Assembly: GCF_000419765.1 (NCBI RefSeq)
Contig: NZ_ATTQ01000002.1
Location: forward strand, 310,001 to 374,000
DNA length: 64,000 bases
Direction: 5' to 3'
Origin: Rhizobium mongolense USDA 1844
Lineage (GTDB): Bacteria > Pseudomonadota > Alphaproteobacteria > Rhizobiales > Rhizobiaceae
The notes under the pieces are model-generated. The model searched no databases and was not told the origin of the DNA. It saw only the letters and a program-made list of their open reading frames with translations. Positions within the stretch are counted from its first letter, which is position 1, and the number at the start of each line of letters is the position of its first letter. Position numbers and translations under genes: made by a program. Below are positions 38,951-48,261 of this stretch, piece by piece.

Positions 38951-39250
38951 TCAATCTTCGTGGTCGGCCTGGCCGGGGTTCAGCCGTTCGCGCAACTCCT
39001 TGCCGGTCTTGAAGAAGGGCACCCACTTCTCCTCGACGAAAACGGTGTCGCCGGTGCGCGGATTGCGGCCGGAGCGCGAAGGGCGATTCTTGACGGAAAA
39101 TGCACCGAAGCCGCGAAGCTCGACGCGGTTGCCCGCTGCGAGCGCATCGGTGATCTCGTCGAGAACCGCGTTGACGATATTCTCGACATCCCGGTGATAA
39201 AGATGCGGGTTGCGCGCGGCAACGATCTGCACCAATTCCGACTTGATCAC
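38951..39250 (-). CDS. ihfB: Integration host factor beta subunit
   Basis: 99 residues with the HU/IHF signature [20 protein letters not shown], in which the proline of the beta arm intercalates into DNA, and the N-terminal [15 protein letters not shown] typical of IhfB. IHF bends DNA, for example at sigma-54 promoters (rpoN is in this window). It lies 29 bases behind sppA. Confidence 0.95.
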   Translation of the reverse strand: MIKSELVQIVAARNPHLYHRDVENIVNAVLDEITDALAAGNRVELRGFGAFSVKNRPSRSGRNPRTGDTVFVEEKWVPFFKTGKELRERLNPGQADHED

Positions 39251-39279
39251 GGTCGCCCCCTTAAATTATTGATTTCTTA

Positions 39280-40230
39280 TCAATCGCGGCCAACCTGCCA
39301 AACTGAAACGAGCCCGTCAAGGAGCAACTTTTGTGGCAGAATACCCTCAATGTCCTGGCTCTTCACGAGATCGCCATAACCGAACAGAACTGCGAGCTTC
39401 GAAACAGCCCCTGCGAGCAGAAAAGGCGTATTGCTCTTCCTGTCCCAATCCACGACCGGAAGATCCTTGCCGACGTCCCTCCCAGCGAGATAATCCCGGA
39501 TTTCCGTGTCGCCGCCGACCCGGTCGATGAGCTTGAGCTTCGCCGCTTGGCGACCGGTGAAAATCGTTCCGTCGGCGAGCTTCAGCACCTCGTCGCGCGG
39601 CAGCTTGCGGCGGTCGACGACCAAGTCGACGAACCAGGCGTAGCTATCCATGACCATATTGTTGATCATGGTTTTCGCTTCTTCGCTGGCAGCATGGAAA
39701 GGCGATGGCTCTGCCTTCAGCGGAGACGACTTGATTTCTTGCAGCGAGACGCCGAGCTTGTCGAGCAGCGGTTGGATCTGCGGATACTGAAAGATCACGC
39801 CGATCGAACCGGTGAGCGAGCTTTCTCCGGCAATGATCGTATCGCCAGCGGCAGCGACCATATAGCCTGCGGAAGCGGCAAGGGTTCGGATATCGGAGAC
39901 AACCGGCTTCTTCGCCGCAATCGCCCGGATCGCTTTGAATATTTTTTCGCCGCCATAGGTCGTGCCGCCAGGCGAAGAAATAGAGACGATGACGCCTTTG
40001 ACTCGGTCGTTTTCTTCGATCTTCTTCAGCCTTTCAAGCAACTCGTCGTCGTCGGTTATGAGGCCGGAAATCGTCACATGAGCGATGTGCGGCCGCTGCG
40101 TGGCGATGTCGCCTGCGACGAATTGGTAAAGAGCAAAGCCGAGCGCGACCAAGAGCACCACCGCCGCAATACGCCAAAAGCCGAGTTTGCGGCGAAGCCT
40201 GCGGCGATCCGCGATCGTCGAACTGTCCAT
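39280..40230 (-). CDS. sppA: Signal peptide peptidase SppA (short form)
   Basis: The start MDSSTIADRRRLRRKLGFW at 40230 has a GGAGG site and gives 316 residues. One N-terminal membrane anchor (about residues 19-41) is followed by the S49 protease domain with VSISSPGGTTYGGEKIF, catalytic Ser in the GESSLTGSIGVIFQYP segment and Lys in the SPLKAEPSPF loop. It degrades cleaved signal peptides and membrane proteins. It leads into ihfB. Confidence 0.94.
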   Translation of the reverse strand: MDSSTIADRRRLRRKLGFWRIAAVVLLVALGFALYQFVAGDIATQRPHIAHVTISGLITDDDELLERLKKIEENDRVKGVIVSISSPGGTTYGGEKIFKAIRAIAAKKPVVSDIRTLAASAGYMVAAAGDTIIAGESSLTGSIGVIFQYPQIQPLLDKLGVSLQEIKSSPLKAEPSPFHAASEEAKTMINNMVMDSYAWFVDLVVDRRKLPRDEVLKLADGTIFTGRQAAKLKLIDRVGGDTEIRDYLAGRDVGKDLPVVDWDRKSNTPFLLAGAVSKLAVLFGYGDLVKSQDIEGILPQKLLLDGLVSVWQVGRD

Positions 40231-40283
40231 AAGGTCCTCCAGAGCCGGCGCGCCGGCTTCATGCAACATGGCATCAGATAAGG

Positions 40284-40308
40284 CGGCATTCCTTCTTCGG
40301 AAATGCCG
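40284..40308. other. Strong hairpin upstream of sppA
   Basis: CGGCATTCC (40284-40292) pairs with GG-A-AATGCCG (40299-40308) with a single bulged A and a 6-base loop. It is followed by ATTTTCC on the plus strand. No plus-strand gene precedes it, so it is either part of the sppA leader or the remains of a terminator. Confidence 0.45.
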
Positions 40309-40443
40309 ATTTTCCTCGGTTTCGTGCCTTATTTGCTAGTTGCAGAAAAAAATCCATATTGGCAAGCTAGTGTAATAATGCGAAACGATCTGTGATCGGC
40401 GGATGTAGTTCCTATATAGGGTTGCCGATCAACAGACACGGAC

Positions 40444-41115
40444 ATGTTAATGCTCAACACATTAAACAGCAGCGGGAAGCCTGCCTTTGCCAGGCCTGCA
40501 AGGAGCGCCTATGCGGCTGCGCTCTTCCATTCTGCACGTGTCCGCCGCCTGAAGATATTGCTGCCTGTCGCTGCCGTCATCATTTCGCTTGCCTTCATTG
40601 CAGTCTCGATGGTCCGGGCTTACCTGCCCGAGAATCTCAAGATCGAAGGCGCTAAGATCGAAAACGGCAAGATCGTCATGGAAAAGCCGGCGATCGCCGG
40701 GCGTAATGCCGACGGCATCAACTATTCGATGCTTGCCGAGCGCGCGCTGCAAGACATCAAGAACCCGAACCTTATCACGCTCGAAACGATCAAGGCTGCG
40801 GTGCCGGTCAACGATGATCTGATCGCCCGCGTTGAGGCTGTCACGGCCGACTATGACCGATCCACGGACAACCTTGCGCTGAGGGACCCATTCACGATTT
40901 TGCTGAGCAACGGTCTGACGGCGAAATTTCAATCTGCCAAGCTCGACATCAAGGGCGGCAAGATGACGACAGATGATCCTATCGAGATTCAAAAAGACGG
41001 CGCTTCGATTGTTGCGCAGTCGCTCAAGATGACGGATAAGGGGCGCGTGATCACATTCGAGGGGAATGTTCGCATGAATGTCGATCCATCCGTCATCCGT
41101 AAACAGGGCACCTAA
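40444..41115 (+). CDS. lptC: LPS export protein LptC
   Basis: 223 residues with one N-terminal membrane segment (about residues 38-60, ILLPVAAVIISLAFIAVSMV) and a periplasmic beta-jellyroll of weak sequence similarity (LKIEGAKIENGKIVMEKP, ITFEGNVRMNVDPSVIRKQG). LptC connects LptBFG to LptA in the LPS bridge. Identification rests on lptA and lptB following directly. Confidence 0.9.
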   Translation: MLMLNTLNSSGKPAFARPARSAYAAALFHSARVRRLKILLPVAAVIISLAFIAVSMVRAYLPENLKIEGAKIENGKIVMEKPAIAGRNADGINYSMLAERALQDIKNPNLITLETIKAAVPVNDDLIARVEAVTADYDRSTDNLALRDPFTILLSNGLTAKFQSAKLDIKGGKMTTDDPIEIQKDGASIVAQSLKMTDKGRVITFEGNVRMNVDPSVIRKQGT

Positions 41116-41129
41116 CAGCCGGGTCACTC

Positions 41130-41735
41130 ATGACAATAGATTGTCACTTTTCACTTCGTAAGTCTGGCGTAACACTTGGCGGCAGCGCCTTGGGGCTTCT
41201 ACTGATGGCAGGAGCGGCCTTTGCGCAGGCGACGACCAGCCAGATGGATGGCCTGAAGCTCGACAGCAATCAACCGATCCAGATCGAAAGCGACAAGCTC
41301 GAGATCCACGATCAGGAGCACAAGGCCGATTTCACCGGCAATGTGAAGGTCGTTCAGGGGAAGACGACCCTGCAGGCCGGTCATATGACGGTCTTTTACA
41401 AGGCACAGAGCGGCGACGCCCAACCAAACGGCGCAAAGGCCGAGGCCGGAGCGGCATCCATCTCATCCGGCAATGCCGACATCGATCGTATCATCGTCAC
41501 CGATAAGGTTTTCCTGAGTTCCGGCACGCAGACGGCGACTGCCGACAATGGCTCTTTCGACATGGCCCAACAGCTCTTTGTCCTGAAAGGTGAAAAGGTT
41601 GTGCTGTCGGATGGGCCGAACGTCTTCACGGGCTGCCAGCTGACGGTTCATATGCAGACCGGACAGGCGCAATTGGATAGCTGCGGGGGGCGCGTCCAGA
41701 TTCAGCTCGATCCGAAATCCCAGAAAAAGAACTGA
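41130..41735 (+). CDS. lptA: LPS transport periplasmic protein LptA
   Basis: 201 residues with a signal peptide (GGSALGLLLMAGAAFAQA, cleaved near AFA-QA) and an OstA-like domain: PIQIESDKLEIHDQEHKADF, TGNVKVVQGKTTLQAGHM, VFLSSGTQTATADNGSFD. LptA oligomers carry LPS across the periplasm. It starts 14 bases behind lptC and ends 15 bases before lptB. Confidence 0.94.
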   Translation: MTIDCHFSLRKSGVTLGGSALGLLLMAGAAFAQATTSQMDGLKLDSNQPIQIESDKLEIHDQEHKADFTGNVKVVQGKTTLQAGHMTVFYKAQSGDAQPNGAKAEAGAASISSGNADIDRIIVTDKVFLSSGTQTATADNGSFDMAQQLFVLKGEKVVLSDGPNVFTGCQLTVHMQTGQAQLDSCGGRVQIQLDPKSQKKN

Positions 41736-41750
41736 GACCGGCCGCCCGAC

Positions 41751-42563
41751 GTGAAATTATTCTCGCTTTCAACCATGTTCGGCCGGGCCGGGCCGCAATC
41801 TGCCGCGGATTCTGCCGCCGGCGGAGACAAAAGTCGTTACCACGGCACGCTGATTGCGCGCGGTCTGACGAAGACCTATAGCACGCGGCGTGTCGTCAAC
41901 GGCGTTTCGCTGGTCGTCAGGCGCGGCGAAGCTGTCGGCCTTCTGGGGCCGAACGGTGCCGGCAAGACGACCTGTTTTTATATGATTACCGGCCTCGTGC
42001 CGGTGGACGAAGGCACGATCGAGATCGACGGCAATGACGTGACGACGATGCCGATGTATCGCCGGTCGCGCCTCGGCGTCGGCTACCTTCCGCAGGAGGC
42101 CTCGATCTTCCGCGGCCTGACGGTCGAAGAGAATATCCGCGCCGTGCTCGAAGTGCACGAGAAGGACAAGGCGGAGCGGGAAAAGAAGCTCGATGAGCTT
42201 CTGGAGGAATTCCATATCTCCAAGCTGCGAAAATCGGCGGCGGTCGCATTGTCGGGCGGTGAGCGCCGGCGTCTGGAAATCGCGCGCGCGCTCGCAACCG
42301 ATCCGACCTTCATGCTGCTTGACGAGCCTTTTGCGGGCGTCGATCCGATTTCGGTCGCTGACATCCAGAACCTCGTCCACCATCTGACGGCGCGCGGCAT
42401 CGGCGTTTTGATCACCGATCACAATGTGCGCGAGACGCTTGGCCTCATCGATAGGGCCTATATCATCCATGCCGGCGAAGTGCTGACGCACGGGCGCGCG
42501 AACGACATCGTCAATAATCCGGAAGTGCGCCGGCTCTATCTTGGCGATAAATTCAGCCTTTGA
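41751..42563 (+). CDS. lptB: LPS export ABC transporter ATPase LptB
   Basis: 270 residues with Walker A GPNGAGKTT, signature LSGGERRRLEIARAL, Walker B FMLLDEPFAGVDP and the H-loop ITDHNVRE. An N-terminal extension of about 35 residues precedes the ABC domain. LptB drives LptFG. The conserved lptB-rpoN order continues downstream. Confidence 0.97.
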   Translation: MKLFSLSTMFGRAGPQSAADSAAGGDKSRYHGTLIARGLTKTYSTRRVVNGVSLVVRRGEAVGLLGPNGAGKTTCFYMITGLVPVDEGTIEIDGNDVTTMPMYRRSRLGVGYLPQEASIFRGLTVEENIRAVLEVHEKDKAEREKKLDELLEEFHISKLRKSAAVALSGGERRRLEIARALATDPTFMLLDEPFAGVDPISVADIQNLVHHLTARGIGVLITDHNVRETLGLIDRAYIIHAGEVLTHGRANDIVNNPEVRRLYLGDKFSL

Positions 42564-42719
42564 TAGGATCGAAGGCGACGGAAATTCACCTTCCTGTCAT
42601 ACTTGCGCTTGACCAAATAGAATAAAAAAGCAATTTTTGGGCCAAGTTGGATTTCCGCGGCCCGAACTCTGCTCGATCGCGGTTTCCCGGAGGAATTGAA
42701 CGGGAGTTTCGCGTCCGCT

Positions 42720-44258
42720 ATGGCCCTGTCTGCCAATCTTTTCCTGCGACAGAACCAGTCCCTGGTGATGACGCCGCAACTGATGCAATCCATCCAGTTG
42801 CTGCAGATGACGCACTTCGAGCTTGTCCAGTTTATTGCGCAGGAAGTCGAGAAGAACCCATTGCTCGAATTTCCGTCAGATGACGCGGAAACGGGCAGTG
42901 ACAACGATGCGCAGGATGAGCCGCACGGCCGGCAGTCCGACGATGATGATGACCGCACCGAAGCACTTTCCGGGGACTGGTATGACAACGGCAATGACGG
43001 CAGCGCCAGCCGGCTGAGCGAAGAACTGGACGTCAATTATGCAAATGTCTTCCAGGATGATGGGGTGCCGCCGCGGGCCGATGCGCCGGAGCTGATCAGC
43101 CAGTGGAAGTCGATGCCGGGGGGTGGTGACGGAGAGAATTACGATCTCGACGACTTTGTTGCAGGCCAGGTCTCGCTCAGGGATCATCTTGCGCAGCAGA
43201 TTCCATTCATCCTGCCGGATGCGGGAGACCGGCTGATCGCGCAGCAGTTGATCGACCAGCTCGACGAGGCGGGCTACCTGCAGAGCGACCCTGCCGACAT
43301 CGGCGAAAGACTGGGTAGCGATCCTGCGGCCGCCGAACGTGTTCTTGCCGAGCTGCAGACCCTCGATCCGCCCGGTGTGTTTGCTCGCAGCCTAGCCGAA
43401 TGCCTGTCGATCCAGCTGAAGCAGAAGGACCGCTTCGATCCTGCCATGCAGGCCCTCGTTTCCAACCTCGAATTGCTGGCACGGCGCGACTTCGCGACGC
43501 TCAAGCGGCTTTGCGGCGTGGACGAGGAAGACCTGCTTGATATGCTCGCAGAGATTCGCCAGCTGAACCCGAAACCCGGCAGCGGCTTTGAAACCAGCGT
43601 TTCCGAAGCGATCATGCCGGATGTCGTCGTACGTTCGTCATCAGATGGAAGCTGGCTGGTGGAGTTGAACCCTGATACGCTCCCGCGCGTGCTCGTCAAT
43701 CAGTCCTATTTCGCCCATGTCACAAAGAACGGCGGTGATTACACGTTCTTGTCCGAATGCCTTCAGAGCGCCAACTGGCTCACCCGCAGTCTCGATCAGC
43801 GCGCGAAGACGATCATGAAGGTCGCAAGCGAGATTGTCCGCCAGCAGGATGCCTTCCTGATGCATGGCGTCGATCACCTGCGCCCGCTGAATCTGAAGAC
43901 AGTTGCCGATGCCATCAAGATGCATGAGTCGACCGTCAGCCGCGTCACCTCGAATAAGTACATTCTGACACCGCGCGGCCTCTTCGAACTCAAATATTTC
44001 TTCACGGTGTCGATCAGCGCGGTGGAGGGCGGCGATAGTCATTCGGCTGAGGCCGTTCGCCACAGGATACGCGCCCTGATCATGCAGGAAAGCACGGACG
44101 CAGTCCTTTCCGACGATGATATTGTCGACATGCTGAAGAAGGATGGCATTGATCTGGCTCGCCGTACGGTTGCAAAGTACCGTGAGGCGATGAATATCGC
44201 ATCCTCCGTTCAGCGGCGGCGCGAAAAGCGGGCATTGGCGAAGGTTGCGGGCTTTTGA
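42720..44258 (+). CDS. rpoN: RNA polymerase sigma-54 factor
   Basis: I choose MALSANLFLRQNQSL at 42720 because it matches the conserved rhizobial N-terminus; a TTG at 42696 right behind GGAGG is an alternative that adds eight residues. The product has 512 residues: glutamine-rich region I (SLVMTPQLMQSIQLLQM), an acidic region II, the core-binding region, HTH and the C-terminal RpoN box ARRTVAKYREAMNI. Sigma-54 drives nitrogen-fixation, dicarboxylate and nitrogen-assimilation genes. Confidence 0.97.
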   Translation: MALSANLFLRQNQSLVMTPQLMQSIQLLQMTHFELVQFIAQEVEKNPLLEFPSDDAETGSDNDAQDEPHGRQSDDDDDRTEALSGDWYDNGNDGSASRLSEELDVNYANVFQDDGVPPRADAPELISQWKSMPGGGDGENYDLDDFVAGQVSLRDHLAQQIPFILPDAGDRLIAQQLIDQLDEAGYLQSDPADIGERLGSDPAAAERVLAELQTLDPPGVFARSLAECLSIQLKQKDRFDPAMQALVSNLELLARRDFATLKRLCGVDEEDLLDMLAEIRQLNPKPGSGFETSVSEAIMPDVVVRSSSDGSWLVELNPDTLPRVLVNQSYFAHVTKNGGDYTFLSECLQSANWLTRSLDQRAKTIMKVASEIVRQQDAFLMHGVDHLRPLNLKTVADAIKMHESTVSRVTSNKYILTPRGLFELKYFFTVSISAVEGGDSHSAEAVRHRIRALIMQESTDAVLSDDDIVDMLKKDGIDLARRTVAKYREAMNIASSVQRRREKRALAKVAGF

Positions 44259-44315
44259 AAGTGGAGCTAAATCAACCCTTGCCTGCATATCCATATCGGC
44301 GCGGCGGCACACCCG

Positions 44316-44344
44316 TTGACATTTCGGCAGTCTGCCGCTAGAAG
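44316..44344 (+). promoter_or_regulatory. Candidate sigma-70 promoter upstream of hpf
   Basis: TTGACA (44316-44321) and TAGAAG (44339-44344) are separated by 17 bases in the 255-base gap between rpoN and hpf. If used it would give a leader of about 160 bases before hpf. Confidence 0.5.
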
Positions 44345-44513
44345 CCCGCCGCAGTTGGCGCTGCCAACAGCGTTTGGACTTATCCCCATCATCCTCAGGG
44401 CGATTGAAGCACACGACTTAAGCCGATATTGCTTGAGTTTGCGTGAAGTGCTTGGATGAGGTCTGGCCTTGGCGTAAACTGGTACCGCAAACCACTATAA
44501 GAAGGGAAACTCC

Positions 44514-45086
44514 ATGAGTGTGCGTGTATCCGGTAAACATATGGAAATTGGGGACTCGTTCCGTCAAAGGATCGAGGACCAAATGGACATGGCCATCACG
44601 AAATACTTCGACGGGGGATATTCCGGTCAGGTGATTGTGGAGAAATCGAGTTCGCGGTTCTCTGCGGATTGCAAGCTCCATCTTGATAGCGGGGTGGTGC
44701 TGCATGCGGCAGGCGAAGCGATGGACCCACAGCTTGCATTCGATGCCGCTTCGGAGCGCATCGAAAAGCGTCTGCGCCGCTACAAGCGCAAGCTCAAGGA
44801 TCATCATGCCGGAAACCATCTGAACGGTACGGAAGTCGCCTATACGGTCATGGACGCTGTCCCGGATCATGAAGACGAGGTCCCCGACGATTTCGCCCCG
44901 GTAATTGTTGCCGAGAGCACGAAGCAGTTGAAGACCATGTCCGTTGCGACTGCCGTCATGGCGCTCGATATGACGGATGAGCCACTGCTTTTGTTCCGCA
45001 GCCCGGGCAAGGAACATTTGAACATCGTTTACCGCAGGCATGACGGTAATATTGGCTGGATCGACGCCGCCAATATCAAGAGCTGA
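44514..45086 (+). CDS. hpf: Ribosome hibernation promoting factor, long form
   Basis: 190 residues: the N-terminal S30AE domain (VRVSGKHMEIGDSFRQRIED, basic ERIEKRLRRYKRKLKDHH) and a C-terminal domain (KTMSVATAVMALDMTDEPLL, FRSPGKEHLNIVYRRHDGNI) that makes 100S ribosome dimers. The presence of both domains marks it as long HPF. It lies between rpoN and ptsN, as in most alphaproteobacteria, with AAGGGAAA as ribosome-binding site. Confidence 0.95.
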   Translation: MSVRVSGKHMEIGDSFRQRIEDQMDMAITKYFDGGYSGQVIVEKSSSRFSADCKLHLDSGVVLHAAGEAMDPQLAFDAASERIEKRLRRYKRKLKDHHAGNHLNGTEVAYTVMDAVPDHEDEVPDDFAPVIVAESTKQLKTMSVATAVMALDMTDEPLLLFRSPGKEHLNIVYRRHDGNIGWIDAANIKS

Positions 45087-45156
45087 CATCCGGGCGATGA
45101 GCGGTAGCCACGCCGCTCTCCCAATCATCCGGTTTCGGCGACAGAAGGAAAAAGAA

Positions 45157-45621
45157 ATGGCATTGGCAGATCTGCTGCACCAAGATGCGATCATTCCCGC
45201 CCTAAAGGTAAATTCGAAGAAACAGTTGCTTCAGGAGTTGGCGGCAAAGGCCTCCAAGATCACCGGCCTTTCCGAGCGGGAAATTTTCGACGTCGTTCTG
45301 CAGCGCGAGCGTCTCGGCTCGACGGGCGTCGGCAATGGCATCGCCATTCCGCACGGCAAGCTCGCAAGCGTCCGCTCGATTGTCGGCGTCTTCGCACGGC
45401 TGGAAAGTCCGGTCGATTTCGAAGCGCTGGACGACCAGCCGGTCGACCTGGTGTTTCTGCTTCTCGCTCCGGAAGGGGCGGGCGCCGACCATCTGAAGGC
45501 GTTGTCGCGCATTGCGCGCGTGCTTCGCGATCACGATCTCGTCGCGAAGCTGCGTGCCACAGATTCCGCATCGGCGATCTACGCTTTCCTCAATGAAGAG
45601 CAAGCATCGAACGCTGCCTGA
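45157..45621 (+). CDS. ptsN: PTS IIA-like nitrogen regulatory protein PtsN
   Basis: The ATG at 45157 follows AAGGAAAAAG and gives 154 residues with the EIIA motif GVGNGIAIPHGKL containing the phosphorylated His. PtsN receives phosphate from NPr and regulates potassium uptake, transport and nitrogen/carbon responses in rhizobia. It is the last gene of the lptC-to-ptsN block and is followed by a bidirectional terminator. Confidence 0.96.
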   Translation: MALADLLHQDAIIPALKVNSKKQLLQELAAKASKITGLSEREIFDVVLQRERLGSTGVGNGIAIPHGKLASVRSIVGVFARLESPVDFEALDDQPVDLVFLLLAPEGAGADHLKALSRIARVLRDHDLVAKLRATDSASAIYAFLNEEQASNAA

Positions 45622-45643
45622 GCGGCAGACGATCATCTGAAAT

Positions 45644-45677
45644 GAAAGAGGCGCCCGATTGTCGGATGCCTCTTTTC
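45644..45677. terminator. Bidirectional terminator between ptsN and the chemoreceptor gene
   Basis: AAAGAGGC (45645-45652) and GCCTCTTT (45668-45675) form a perfect 8-bp stem; an inner CCGA-TTG-TCGG stem lies in the loop. It sits between convergent genes ending at 45621 (plus) and 45697 (minus). Confidence 0.7.
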
Positions 45678-45696
45678 ACGTGTGAAGACTTGCGCC

Positions 45697-48030
45697 TCAG
45701 AACTCTTCCCAGTTGTCCTGAACAACGGCAGCCGAACTGTTCGACTGTGGCGCAGGGCGGCGCGGCGCGGGAGCCGGGGAACGGTAGGCCGGCGTCGGGG
45801 TGCGCATCTGCTGCGCCGTCGAGCGCAGCGCCGTGGCGTTCCCCTGACCTGACACATGGAAGCGAAGGACCAGCGCTTTCAGCGTCTGCGCCTCGTCGTT
45901 CAGCGCAACACTGGCGGCTGTCGCCTCTTCCACCATTGCTGCATTCTGTTGGGTCACCTGGTCCATCTGGTTCATGGCCTGGTTAATTTCCTTAAGGCCG
46001 ATCGCCTGTTCGCTCGCCGAGACGGAGATCTGGCGGATGAGACCGTTGATGCCCATCACCTGTTCGGCGATCTTATGCAGCGTACCGCCAGCGCGGCCGA
46101 CGAGGTCGACGCCTTCCTTGACCTGGATGGCCGAGGTGTTGATGAGCGTCTTGATCTCCTTGGCTGCAGTTGCAGAGCGTTGCGCCAGCTCACGGACTTC
46201 CTGAGCAACCACAGCGAAGCCCTTGCCCGCTTCACCAGCGCGCGCCGCCTCGACGCCGGCATTGAGTGCCAGCAGGTTCGTCTGGAAAGCGATTTCGTCG
46301 ATGACGCCGATGATGCGCGAGACTTCCGTCGATGACTGTTCGATGCCGTGCATGGAGGCGATTGCTTTCTGCACCACCTCGCCGGATTTTTCCGCATCTT
46401 CACAGGCGAGATTGACGTTTTCTGCAGCCGTGCGGGCATTCTCGGCACTTGAATTGACCTGAGCGGTCAGCTCGTTGAGCGCGGCGGCGGTTTCTTCCAG
46501 GCTTGCCGCCTGCTGTTCCGTGCGCTTGGCAAGGTCCGAGGCGCTATTGCTGATTTCGCTGGTGCCGGAGCCAATGTTCACGACGCTGAGGTTCATCGTG
46601 TTGATCGTCTCTTTAAGGCTGGCTAGCGCAGCGTTGAAATCCTGCTTCAGTTTGGCGTATTCGCCGGGGAACTCCTCCGTGAGGCGATGACCGAGGTTGC
46701 CCTGCGATAGTTCTGAGAGCCCGGCGCCGACGATGGAAACGATCTGGCGTTGCAGCGCGACAGACTCCTGCCGCTCGCTTTCCGAGCGGCTGCGTTCGGC
46801 TTCTGCGGCACTGCGCTGATTGTCGGCCTCTGCCTGGAGCCGCTGCGTATCGGCAAGCGCAAACCGGAACCCTTCGAGGGCCTGGGCGACGGAACCGATC
46901 TCGTCTGCGCGCTCCTGGCCAGTGACCGGCTCTTCATACCTGCCGTCGCTGAGTGCCTTGACACTTGCAACGAGCAAGCCGAGAGGCTTTTGCACCAGGG
47001 AGCGGACGGCAAAATAGAGAGCCAGCATGACGGCACCAAGAACAACAATGCCACCGGCGATCATCATGAAGGTTTGATCTCGCACCGGTGCATTGATGGC
47101 GCTGTGGGGAACATCGACGAGTACGACCCAGGTGGCATGAAGATCCGGTACGGCAAACGGATAGACGACGCGATCGAAAGGTTCATGGCCATCAAAGTTA
47201 AGGTTGCGAACCACACTCGGGGTCATCGAGGCCAGCGCTGTCTTAACTTCGGCCGCGCCTTTGCCGTTGCCGTAGGGTTTCGACATCAGTTCCTTCGTCG
47301 GCGCCACGATCCAGTTGCCGTTTTGCGCAACGAGAGTGACACGGCCCGAACCGAAGGGTTGCAATGCCAGCAGTTTGTCGGTGAGGGACTTGAGCGAGAT
47401 GTCGACGCCTTCGACTCCAATCATCTTGCCGCCGGACATGACCGGATAGGCGATGGAAGTCAGCAACGTCGGAACGTCGGTGCCTTCGGCAAGATAGGGT
47501 GAAGTGATGGCGCCCTTAGAGGTGTCGGCGGCAAGTTTCCACCATTCGGCGGTATAGTCGTTGTCGAAGGTCGAAAACTGGATGGCGCCATCCCTTGTCT
47601 TCGACCAGTAGGGCGTAAAGGCGCCATTCTTGTTCGTGCCCTCATCGAGGTTGTCGGCGATCTCGGCTGTTTTGCCGTCAAAGGCGCCGAGCTGTTCGCA
47701 GAACCAGCTTCCGAAGGCGAAGGTATTCTGCTCGAGGTTGGCCTTCAGGATGTTAATGATGCCCTTTCGGTCGAAGGTCTTGCCTTCGTGACCGCGACCG
47801 AGGACGCCCGACATCGAGCGCGCGGCGCTCGCCAGCTCGCCGACATTCGCGGCGATCTCGTTGGCGATTGATTTCGCTTCGAGGTTGGCTTGGTCCATCG
47901 TCAACGCATGTACGCGATCGCGGGTCTGGCCAATCAGGAAGAAGTTGGAAACCAGTAGGACAAGCGCGATGGCCGCGCCTGTAATGAGGATGAGCTTTGC
48001 GGCAAGCGACTTCATGCGGAAGATGGACAT
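45697..48030 (-). CDS. Methyl-accepting chemotaxis protein with NWEEF tail
   Basis: The start [18 protein letters not shown] with a GAGGAA site gives 777 residues. Membrane segments near residues 8-28 and in the [20 protein letters not shown] region enclose a large periplasmic ligand domain of Cache type ([38 protein letters not shown]). HAMP follows, then the signalling hairpin ([18 protein letters not shown]). The C-terminus DNWEEF resembles the NWETF-type pentapeptide that tethers CheR and CheB. Ligand unknown. It is monocistronic. Confidence 0.92.
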   Translation of the reverse strand: MSIFRMKSLAAKLILITGAAIALVLLVSNFFLIGQTRDRVHALTMDQANLEAKSIANEIAANVGELASAARSMSGVLGRGHEGKTFDRKGIINILKANLEQNTFAFGSWFCEQLGAFDGKTAEIADNLDEGTNKNGAFTPYWSKTRDGAIQFSTFDNDYTAEWWKLAADTSKGAITSPYLAEGTDVPTLLTSIAYPVMSGGKMIGVEGVDISLKSLTDKLLALQPFGSGRVTLVAQNGNWIVAPTKELMSKPYGNGKGAAEVKTALASMTPSVVRNLNFDGHEPFDRVVYPFAVPDLHATWVVLVDVPHSAINAPVRDQTFMMIAGGIVVLGAVMLALYFAVRSLVQKPLGLLVASVKALSDGRYEEPVTGQERADEIGSVAQALEGFRFALADTQRLQAEADNQRSAAEAERSRSESERQESVALQRQIVSIVGAGLSELSQGNLGHRLTEEFPGEYAKLKQDFNAALASLKETINTMNLSVVNIGSGTSEISNSASDLAKRTEQQAASLEETAAALNELTAQVNSSAENARTAAENVNLACEDAEKSGEVVQKAIASMHGIEQSSTEVSRIIGVIDEIAFQTNLLALNAGVEAARAGEAGKGFAVVAQEVRELAQRSATAAKEIKTLINTSAIQVKEGVDLVGRAGGTLHKIAEQVMGINGLIRQISVSASEQAIGLKEINQAMNQMDQVTQQNAAMVEEATAASVALNDEAQTLKALVLRFHVSGQGNATALRSTAQQMRTPTPAYRSPAPAPRRPAPQSNSSAAVVQDNWEEF

Positions 48031-48141
48031 GGGTTCCTCGGCAGGGGCGCCGCACCGGAGTCGCATTCTCCGGCACGGGGAGGAAATGCCGCGCCGTCAT
48101 GGAGCAGCCGTGACGTTGCCGGGGCCCTTTAAGAAAAGCCT

Positions 48142-48163
48142 GGCGATCAAAAGAAAGATCGCC
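48142..48163. other. Inverted repeat in the leader of the chemoreceptor gene
   Basis: GGCGATC (48142-48148) and GATCGCC (48157-48163) are perfect 7-bp arms around AAAAGAAA. The site lies about 110-130 bases before the chemoreceptor start. Function unknown: operator or RNA hairpin. Confidence 0.4.
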
Positions 48164-48261
48164 GGAAATCTCTTAAATTTGAATGAAACTATACCGATTC
48201 ATTCCGCTAATATATTGAGTTGATTCATATTTCTTCGAGTGTCCGGTCAAAATAGAAAAGG

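Noticed and set aside
42564-42719. Possible -24/-12 (sigma-54) promoter before rpoN
   Set aside because: No GG-N10-GC core with acceptable flanks was found; only an A/T-rich stretch at 42615-42640.
44418-45194. 258-codon frame opposite hpf
   Set aside because: Antisense to a conserved ribosome factor; no ribosome-binding site or motif.
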